A stretch of 64,000 nt of DNA from an uncultured Gammaproteobacteria bacterium (lineage in GTDB: Bacteria; Pseudomonadota; Gammaproteobacteria; PS1; Pseudothioglobaceae): the NCBI GenBank assembly GCA_902509905.1, contig CABWZI010000002.1:56536-120535 (forward strand), written 5' to 3'. Under the pieces are notes generated by a model that searched no databases, was not told the origin of the DNA, and saw only the letters and a program-made list of their open reading frames with translations. The position numbers and the translations under genes were made by a program. Below, one piece after another: positions 55,241 to 61,553 of the stretch (its first letter is position 1; the number at the start of each line of letters is the position of its first letter).

Positions 55241-55891
55241 GTGGCTGTCTCAAGTAAAACAATACCTAAAGAGAAGGGCGTATCCATTATCAATAAAAAT
55301 CTTCCAAGCTTTGGGAGTGATAAGCAGTTAGAGGCATCAATAGGTAAGCAGGTGCGTATGGCAAGAAAAAATGCTGGAGTAACGCTGCAGCAACTGTCTA
55401 AGCAGTCACTCCTCTCTGCAAGTATGCTTTCAAAAATAGAGAATGGCCAGATTAGTGCATCCCTAAAAACAATCCAGTTGATTTGCCATGCACTCAACAT
55501 TTCTATTACCTCACTTTTTAAGCAGCATGATAAAGATGTAGAGCCGACCTTCATCAAGTCAGGTAACGGGTTAACGATAGAGAGGGCTGGTTCAGATGAG
55601 AGTCGACACTATCAATTGCTTGGGCACACTGTTGGAGGGTCCCTAAAGGTTGAGCCGTGTTTAATTACAATCACTTCTCGAGATTATGAGTTTCCTGAAT
55701 TTCAGCATAAAGGGGTAGAGTTCATTTATATGCTTAAGGGGCAGATGGATTATTTTTATGGCAACAAGGTCTACCACTTCAAAAAAGGGGACTCGCTCTA
55801 TTTTGATTCTGATACACCCCATGGCCCTAAAAAGATTATAAGTGATGAGTGCCAGTTTCTGACCATTATCTCTTCCAATGCGTCTGATTGA
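55241..55891 (+). CDS. XRE family regulator with cupin domain
   Basis: This 216-aa protein has a helix-turn-helix (VRMARKNAGVTLQQLSKQS, near residue 35) and a C-terminal cupin domain (GVEFIYMLKGQMDYFYG to SDTPHGPKKI, near residues 160-205), the SutR/PuuR layout. Such regulators sense small molecules. The first plausible start is GTG; the first 35 residues are poorly conserved, and a later start is possible. The gene directly precedes the ligase gene, and probably controls it. A TATAAT box lies at 55206-55211. Confidence 0.88.
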   Translation: MAVSSKTIPKEKGVSIINKNLPSFGSDKQLEASIGKQVRMARKNAGVTLQQLSKQSLLSASMLSKIENGQISASLKTIQLICHALNISITSLFKQHDKDVEPTFIKSGNGLTIERAGSDESRHYQLLGHTVGGSLKVEPCLITITSRDYEFPEFQHKGVEFIYMLKGQMDYFYGNKVYHFKKGDSLYFDSDTPHGPKKIISDECQFLTIISSNASD

Positions 55892-56036
55892 TCAAATCAT
55901 TAATGATTTAGTCGATTTATAATCAAAAAAAACCTTCCTTTATTCAAAACCTTTCCAGTTTTTTTTCTTGTTTTTTCTTAAAAAAATAGAAGAAAATCAA
56001 GACTTTATTTAATTTCTTTAAAATAAAAAAAATTTC

Positions 56037-56068
56037 TTGACAATGGAATATCAACAGGAGTATACTCC
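56037..56068 (+). promoter_or_regulatory. Promoter with operator palindrome over the -10
   Basis: A consensus -35 TTGACA (56037-56042) and -10 TATACT (56061-56066) are separated by 18 bp. The -10 lies inside a perfect palindrome GGAGTATACTCC (56057-56068). A repressor bound there would block RNA polymerase; the upstream XRE-cupin protein is the obvious candidate. Confidence 0.65.
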
Positions 56069-56211
56069 AATCTTAATTTACTGAAACCTTGCTTTTTTAA
56101 GGTTATAGATTGATTTAAGTTTGGAGTGTTTTTATCAATTATTAAAGGTAAATTGTCTGGTTTTTATTTGGGTTAATTAATTACGAATCTAAATAGAATC
56201 TACTAGGGGGC

Positions 56212-56240
56212 AAATCTTAAAAAGATTTTTTTTATTTTTT
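56212..56240 (+). terminator. Terminator-like hairpin in the leader of the ligase gene
   Basis: AAATCTT (56212-56218) pairs with AAGATTT (56222-56228) across a three-base loop, followed by eight Ts, one A and six Ts. The GGAGAG ribosome binding site (56242-56247) begins directly after. It may be an attenuator; the stem is AU-rich and weak. Confidence 0.5.
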
Positions 56241-56252
56241 CGGAGAGATTAA

Positions 56253-57731
56253 ATGACAGATTTAGAACAACACGTTAATGAACCTGGACGCGATAAACTT
56301 GTAAAAGAAGTAAAAGCAAAAATCGATGCTTTAGGTGTTACATATGTATATTATCAATTTGTATCAGTAACTGGCCGTATTGTCGGCAAAGGTATACCTG
56401 CACGCCACTGGGAAAGATTGGCTGAGAAGGGTTTTCAATTAGTTTACGGATCAACAGCAAACTTATTTGTGGATCGCCATGGAAATTATATTGGTTATGG
56501 TCCAGAGTCATCAGAACTTGTTGGTATTCCTGATCCAGATACATTCTGCCAGCTTCCATGGGACAAGAGAGTTGCAAGAGTTTTTTGTAGACTTTATAGG
56601 AATCGTGAAGAGCGTGAGAATCCGGGCGCGGCATTAACTTCTGACTGTAGAGGAAATCTTTACAGACTGCACAAAGAATTCCAAGATCAGTACGGACTAG
56701 ACATGCGCTGCGGTACTGAGCCTGAAATGATGTGGCTTAAGAGAGGCGAAGATGGTGGCACTAATGGCGGCGTGACGAAGCCGAACTGTTACCATATCGA
56801 TCAATTTGAAGAGCTTCGCCCAGTATTCATGAAGGTTATTGAGTACTCTGAGCAAATGGGCCTTGATATTATCCAGGGTGACCACGAAGATGCACCTGGC
56901 CAGTTAGAGCTTAACACTCAGTTCGATGACGTTTTACGAAATGCCGACCGATTGACAACTTACCGCCAAATTTGTGCACAGGTGGCTCGTGAGTTTGGCC
57001 TTATTGCATGCTTTATGAGTAAACCTTTTATGGGTGTTTCGGCTTCAGGCTGTCACCACAATATGTCATTATGGAAAGGTGGTAAAGATGTTTTTCATCC
57101 TGAGATTGCTGCGGGTGATGGTGAGCTTCCTGGAATGCCAGGAGTCTTTACATATAAAGAAGGCGGTGAAAATACATTCATGCCCGACCCATCTATCGAT
57201 GAAAAAATGCCTGGACCAATTGGTCTGAACTCAATCGGAGGCGTAATTAAACATTTACCTGCATTAACGTCAATTGGCTCTTCAACGGTGAACTCGTACA
57301 GAAGACTATGGGATACAGGGTTCTGGGCTCCAATCTTTGCTGACTGGGGTTATCAAAACAGAACTTGTGCACTTCGTGTTTCTGCGCCAGGTCGCTTTGA
57401 GTATCGCTCGGTTGACTCTATGGTAAACCCATATCTAATGGGTTCTGCGCTTCTTAAAGCTATGGGTGATGGAATCGATAACAATATCGATGCAGGTGAA
57501 GCGGAAGAGAGAAATATTTATGAGGCGATGGAGGCTGGTAAAGATGTTAAGAAATTACCAATGTCTCTTGGAGAGGCAATGACTGAACTTGCAAATGATG
57601 AGGTCATTAAGTCTGCTATGCCGGATGAGATGTATAAGGTTTACCACCATTATAAGACTGATGAGTGGGAGCGTTTCAATCACACGGTTACAGATTGGGA
57701 TATTGAAACTTATTTGGACTGCTTGCCATAG
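56253..57731 (+). CDS. Glutamine synthetase family ligase (candidate gamma-glutamylmethylamide synthetase)
   Basis: This 492-aa protein has the glutamine synthetase fold. The N-terminal beta-grasp region (VTYVYYQFVSVTGRIVGKGIP) is followed by the catalytic metal/glutamate motifs GTEPEMMW, DHEDAPGQLELNTQ and GCHHNMSLW. The ATP-binding/arginine region has SSTVNSYRRL, then RVSAPGRFEYRSVDSMVNPYL. It lacks the adenylylation tyrosine loop of GlnA type I, as far as I can see. The neighbouring synthase subunits suggest it joins an amine such as methylamine to glutamate, rather than ammonia. Length is greater than known GMAS proteins (about 445 aa), so the substrate is uncertain. Confidence 0.85.
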   Translation: MTDLEQHVNEPGRDKLVKEVKAKIDALGVTYVYYQFVSVTGRIVGKGIPARHWERLAEKGFQLVYGSTANLFVDRHGNYIGYGPESSELVGIPDPDTFCQLPWDKRVARVFCRLYRNREERENPGAALTSDCRGNLYRLHKEFQDQYGLDMRCGTEPEMMWLKRGEDGGTNGGVTKPNCYHIDQFEELRPVFMKVIEYSEQMGLDIIQGDHEDAPGQLELNTQFDDVLRNADRLTTYRQICAQVAREFGLIACFMSKPFMGVSASGCHHNMSLWKGGKDVFHPEIAAGDGELPGMPGVFTYKEGGENTFMPDPSIDEKMPGPIGLNSIGGVIKHLPALTSIGSSTVNSYRRLWDTGFWAPIFADWGYQNRTCALRVSAPGRFEYRSVDSMVNPYLMGSALLKAMGDGIDNNIDAGEAEERNIYEAMEAGKDVKKLPMSLGEAMTELANDEVIKSAMPDEMYKVYHHYKTDEWERFNHTVTDWDIETYLDCLP

Positions 57732-57759
57732 GCCAGTTTCTTTTAAGTTTAATTAGAGT

Positions 57760-57777
57760 GCCCGCCTAACGGCGGGC
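57760..57777 (+). other. GC-rich hairpin between the ligase and synthase genes
   Basis: GCCCGCC (57760-57766) pairs perfectly with GGCGGGC (57771-57777) across TAAC. It is by far the most GC-rich spot in the area. The following TTTT is short, so it may reduce downstream expression, or protect the upstream mRNA end. Confidence 0.6.
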
Positions 57778-57801
57778 AATTTTCAGGGAAAGGGAGATTA
57801 T

Positions 57802-58740
57802 ATGTGCGGAATAGCAGGAATTATTCATAAGAATGCCGGCAAAGATGTAAACATTGGTGAGCAAATGACAGCAATGTTGCAGGCTTTGAAGCATAGGGGT
57901 CCAGATTCAACTGGATACGCTATGTATGGGGAAGACAATGGTAACCATGTGGTTAGATTTAAGGTTGCTGAGGCAGCTGACCTAGAGGGAAGTTTTGATA
58001 TACACTCAGCGATTGAAGATAGAATCGCTGCTGTTAACACGAGAATGGAAGATCTAGGTGCAAAGATCGTAAAGAAAGAGAGCGCAACTGAATACTCACA
58101 TCGCTACGAGATTCAATTCTCAGGTGACATGAAAAAATTGGCAGACTTTGTTGAGGATATTGAGGGCGTTGAGATCTTATCAATTGGTAATTCTCTTGAA
58201 TTAATTAAGGATCTTGGGGATGCTGCAGAAGTTTCTGAACAGTATGGACTGAATGACTTCAATGGTACTCACGGAATTGGACATACAAGAATGGCAACCG
58301 AGTCAGATGTTGATATTCGATCTGCACACCCCTACTGGGCATATCCATTCAGTGATGTGTCTGTTGTTCATAATGGACAGCTAACAAACTACTGGACAAA
58401 TAGACGTGCACTTGAGTTAAAAGGACATCGCTTTTCTTCAAACTGCGACTCTGAACTTATTGCGGTCTATATAGCTGACAGAATGAATCAAGGTTCAGAT
58501 CTTGAAACGGCTATGAAGGACTCTGTTGAATATCTAGACGGGGTGTTTACTTATTTAGTAGCAACTAGGGATCAACTTGGTATGGCTAAGGACGTTATGG
58601 CCGCCAAACCTATGGTTGTCTATGAGGGTGATGACATGATTGCTTTGGCTTCTGAAGAGGTGGCAATAAGAACGTTGTTTGATCATCGCATTGAAACATT
58701 TGACCCATATCACGGGGAGGTAAAAGTATGGCAAAACTAA
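57802..58740 (+). CDS. mgsA: Class II glutamine amidotransferase subunit (N-methylglutamate synthase subunit A-like)
   Basis: This 312-aa protein starts MCGIAGIIHKNAG, with the nucleophile Cys2 of Ntn-type amidotransferases, and has KHRGPDSTGYAMYG (near residue 30), GIGHTRMATESD (near residue 160) and VVHNGQLTNYW (near residue 191). It matches the GlxB/MgsA subunit, which would release an amine from a gamma-glutamyl amide. The next gene overlaps it by 13 bp. Confidence 0.85.
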   Translation: MCGIAGIIHKNAGKDVNIGEQMTAMLQALKHRGPDSTGYAMYGEDNGNHVVRFKVAEAADLEGSFDIHSAIEDRIAAVNTRMEDLGAKIVKKESATEYSHRYEIQFSGDMKKLADFVEDIEGVEILSIGNSLELIKDLGDAAEVSEQYGLNDFNGTHGIGHTRMATESDVDIRSAHPYWAYPFSDVSVVHNGQLTNYWTNRRALELKGHRFSSNCDSELIAVYIADRMNQGSDLETAMKDSVEYLDGVFTYLVATRDQLGMAKDVMAAKPMVVYEGDDMIALASEEVAIRTLFDHRIETFDPYHGEVKVWQN

Positions 58741-59570
58741 AACAGGATAAGTCTCATGAAATGGGGCTTCATGAGGAGCAGCTAAAAGGAAGAACTCAGC
58801 AGAGATTTTTCTCGATTGATGAAAGTGAAAATCTGACGTATTTTCATTCTTTTGACGTCGATACAAGCAAGAGTGCGACGATTGATGCCCTAGACATGAC
58901 TCCTAGAGAAATTAATCGTGAGATTAGAGCGTTAATGGAAAAGGGTATTGGTAATATTACAGTTGATAACCCGATGTCAAGACATGGTGTTGGTGTTGGT
59001 ATCTTAAACCGTCTCAACCTAACATTTAGTGATAGCTTAGGATATTTTGGTTGTGGACTGATCGATGGACCAAATGTTCATATCAAGGGTCGAGTTGGCT
59101 GGTCATGTGCTGAAAACATGATGGCTGGAACGGTCGTTATTGATGGCAACGCTGGCTCAACTTTTGGCGCTGCAATCCGTGGTGGCGACCTTGTTTGTAA
59201 AGGGAGTGTTGGTGCAAGAACAGGGATTGACCAAAAGGGCGGGACCATTATCGTTGGCGGTAAAACAGGTGCTTTCTCTGGATTTATGATGCAGCGTGGT
59301 CGAATGATCATACTTGGTGATGCAGGGATGAACTTAGGTGACTCAATGTATGACGGCACTATTTATGTAGGCGGTGAAGTTGAAGATCTCGGAGTGGACT
59401 GCGTTCCAGGAGAGATGACTGAACTCGATATTCGTTATCTTACTGAAAAATTAGGTAACTACGGTATGAAGGCTCCAAATGGCGTTGAGAAGATGCAAAA
59501 GTATGTTTCTGGTAAGACGTTATGGAACTATGACAATTTAGAGCCTAACGAGAAAAAACTTATTCTTTAA
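58728..59570 (+). CDS. mgsB: GXGXG-domain protein (N-methylglutamate synthase subunit B-like)
   Basis: This 280-aa protein has a beta-helix GXGXG domain, seen as repeated GTVVIDGNAGSTFGAAIRGG, GGTIIVGGKTGAFSGF and GRMIILGDAGMNLGDSM turns. This is the C-terminal domain of glutamate synthases, present here as a separate GlxC/MgsB subunit. The first 60 residues are a longer N-terminal extension than usual for MgsB. It overlaps mgsA by 13 bp and is followed by mgsC after 35 bp. Confidence 0.85.
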   Translation: MAKLKQDKSHEMGLHEEQLKGRTQQRFFSIDESENLTYFHSFDVDTSKSATIDALDMTPREINREIRALMEKGIGNITVDNPMSRHGVGVGILNRLNLTFSDSLGYFGCGLIDGPNVHIKGRVGWSCAENMMAGTVVIDGNAGSTFGAAIRGGDLVCKGSVGARTGIDQKGGTIIVGGKTGAFSGFMMQRGRMIILGDAGMNLGDSMYDGTIYVGGEVEDLGVDCVPGEMTELDIRYLTEKLGNYGMKAPNGVEKMQKYVSGKTLWNYDNLEPNEKKLIL

Positions 59571-59605
59571 TCGGACTTTTAACAAATTTAACTAAAGGAA
59601 ATATT

Positions 59606-60943
59606 ATGAGTGATATAGACGAAAAAAGCAGACTAGGTAAAAGTTTTATCTTTCCTAAAGGTGTGATGGATGACATCCATATCAAATCTGATTTGGGTCG
59701 TTACAGAATGAGAGGTTTCTCTCTATTCAAAAAGATTCCGACATGGGACGATTTGACTTTTATGCCGGGAACTCTGACGCGTTTCGTTATCGAGGGCTAC
59801 AGAGAGAAGTGTTTAACTAAAACTATCATTGGTCCTGAAGCGCCAAGACCGTTAGAGCTTGACATTCCTATCTACATTACAGGCATGAGCTTTGGAGCTT
59901 TAAGCTATGAAGCTAAAACGGCTTTGGCAAGAGGTGCAACTATGGCTGGAACTGCAACGTGTTCTGGAGAGGGCGGAATGATCCCTGATGAGAGACGCTA
60001 TTCAGACAAGTGGTTTTATCAGTGTATTCAGTCTCGTTATGGTTTTAACCCAAACCATTTACGTCTTGCTGACAGTGTTGAGTTTTTCATTGGACAAGGA
60101 TGTAAAGTTGGTCTTGGTGGGCACCTAATGGGTCAAAAAGTGACAGATCAGGTTGCTGAGATGCGTTCTTTACCGGCAGGTATTGATCAGCGTTCTCCTG
60201 CTAGGCATCCAGATTGGTTAGGACCGGATGATTTGGCTCTTAAAATTGAAGAGATTCGTGAAGCAACAGATGGACAAATCCCAATTCAATTAAAGCTTGG
60301 CGCTGCTAGAGTCTACGATGACGTTCGTATGGCTGCTAAAACTGGTTGTGACAGTATCTATATTGATGGTATGGAAGGCGGAACCGCTGCTGGGCCTCAT
60401 CTAGCTACTGAAGAAACTGGCGTACCAGGAATTGCTGCGATTCGTCAGGCTAGAAGAGCGATTGACGATGTCGGCATGACAGGTAGAATCTCACTGGTTT
60501 ATGCTGGCGGTATTCGTAACGGTGGTGACGTTGCAAAGGCTGTAGCTTTAGGTGCTGACGCAGTTGCGATCGGCCATGCTTCGCTTATGGCGCTTAACTG
60601 CAATAGAGATATTCCTGAAGCAGATTATCCTAAAGAAATGGGTGTTAATGCGGGCGAGTGTTATCACTGTCATACAGGTCGTTGTCCTGTTGGTGTTGCG
60701 ACTCAAGATCCAGTTCTAAGGCAGAGACTAGATCCAGATGCAGCTTCAGAGAGAGTCTATAACTTTCTACATACCTTAGCGATAGAGTGCCAGCTTTTTG
60801 CTCGTGCTTGTGGTAAGACAAATATTCACTCACTAGAGCCAGAAGATTTGGCTGCTTTAACTATGGAAGCATCAGCATGTGCTCAAGTTCCTATTGCGGG
60901 TTCACAACACACTGTTGGTCGTCCAGATTTGACACGCTTTTAA
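59606..60943 (+). CDS. mgsC: FMN-binding glutamate-synthase-like subunit (N-methylglutamate synthase subunit C-like)
   Basis: This 445-aa protein is the FMN-dependent synthase domain of glutamate synthase, as a separate GlxD/MgsC subunit. ITGMSFGALSYEAKTALARGA (near residue 91), GMEGGTAAGPHLATEE (near residue 254), YAGGIRNGGDVAKAVALGADAVAIG (near residue 304) and an iron-sulfur motif CYHCHTGRCPVGVATQDP are seen. The subunits A-C would form N-methylglutamate, or glutamate, from the ligase product and 2-oxoglutarate or glutamate. Confidence 0.88.
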   Translation: MSDIDEKSRLGKSFIFPKGVMDDIHIKSDLGRYRMRGFSLFKKIPTWDDLTFMPGTLTRFVIEGYREKCLTKTIIGPEAPRPLELDIPIYITGMSFGALSYEAKTALARGATMAGTATCSGEGGMIPDERRYSDKWFYQCIQSRYGFNPNHLRLADSVEFFIGQGCKVGLGGHLMGQKVTDQVAEMRSLPAGIDQRSPARHPDWLGPDDLALKIEEIREATDGQIPIQLKLGAARVYDDVRMAAKTGCDSIYIDGMEGGTAAGPHLATEETGVPGIAAIRQARRAIDDVGMTGRISLVYAGGIRNGGDVAKAVALGADAVAIGHASLMALNCNRDIPEADYPKEMGVNAGECYHCHTGRCPVGVATQDPVLRQRLDPDAASERVYNFLHTLAIECQLFARACGKTNIHSLEPEDLAALTMEASACAQVPIAGSQHTVGRPDLTRF

Positions 60944-60957
60944 AGATAGGAGAAATT

Positions 60958-61344
60958 ATGAGCAATAAAGAAGAAGAGTTTGTTGTTGGAGCTGATGGTC
61001 TTGACACTGATCGTGAAAAAGATATTGGTCAGCATATTGGTTATCGATATGACGTAAACCTTGTTCCTGACCTTAAGTTTATTACTCCTTTCTTGCAGAA
61101 GTATATTGACAAGATGGGTTGGAAAGATTTGAACTGGTTAGAGGACGTTCATATGGGTTATGAAGAGGATCAAGCCGCTGTATTTGATAGAAATATTAAC
61201 GGCTGGGTCACAATTCCTGATTCCATTAAACTCCCTGATAATCAGCAAGAAAGGGATATGATTGCACGTGAGCTTTTGATTAAGTTCCAAATGTCAGAGA
61301 ATCATCCAATGGTAGATCTTAATAACGCTTACCGTAAATTCTAA
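60958..61344 (+). CDS. Hypothetical 128-aa protein of the synthase operon
   Basis: This 128-aa protein has an AGGAGA ribosome binding site, 14 bp after mgsC. It begins MSNKEEEFVVGADGLD, and has IGYRYDVNLVPDLKF and WKDLNWLEDVHMGYEEDQ segments. No family is recognised, and no metal-binding cysteines are present. Its place in the operon suggests an accessory or fourth subunit of the synthase complex. An earlier in-frame start lies inside mgsC, and is unlikely. Confidence 0.75.
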   Translation: MSNKEEEFVVGADGLDTDREKDIGQHIGYRYDVNLVPDLKFITPFLQKYIDKMGWKDLNWLEDVHMGYEEDQAAVFDRNINGWVTIPDSIKLPDNQQERDMIARELLIKFQMSENHPMVDLNNAYRKF

Positions 61345-61553
61345 TTATAGTAAGTGAATTAGAAGGGGAGATTTTAAAGAGACACTCTCAATAATCTCTC
61401 TCCTTGGTTTTTCGGCACCTCACCCCCTGAGGTGCTGAATAAACTGAAAATATTCTTTTGAGTATGGAATTATTCTTAAAAATGAATTTATTCAAAATAA
61501 TCAACAGATAATTCTATGTATACTCAAACATTATTAAAAGGGGTTTTTAATTA
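61345..61553. other. Structured intergenic region
   Basis: This 209-bp gap holds a perfect 8-bp hairpin (GCACCTCA 61415-61422, TGAGGTGC 61428-61435), a weaker upstream stem and an inverted pair, TTGAGTAT (61458-61465) and ATACTCAA (61520-61527). The latter includes a TATACTC box at 61519-61525. It may carry the terminator of the upstream operon and the promoter of the next gene. Confidence 0.5.
61415..61435 (+). terminator. Hairpin after the synthase operon
   Basis: GCACCTCA pairs perfectly with TGAGGTGC across five Cs. No T-run follows, so it is not a textbook intrinsic terminator. Confidence 0.45.

Larger units (their letters stand above)
55892..56252. other. Leader region of the amine-ligase operon
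   Basis: This 361-bp gap holds the promoter (56037-56066), a 12-bp palindrome (56057-56068), a hairpin AACCTT/AAGGTT (56085-56104) and a terminator-like hairpin (56212-56240) just before the ribosome binding site. The predicted transcript leader is about 180 nt. No coding region is seen. Confidence 0.6.

Noticed and set aside
55892..56252. Glutamine or glycine riboswitch upstream of the ligase gene.
   Set aside because: The conserved core sequences of those riboswitches could not be found in the leader; only simple hairpins were seen.
61345..61553. Glycine riboswitch before the GcvT fusion gene.
   Set aside because: The purine-rich conserved core is missing; the hairpins do not form the known tandem aptamer layout.
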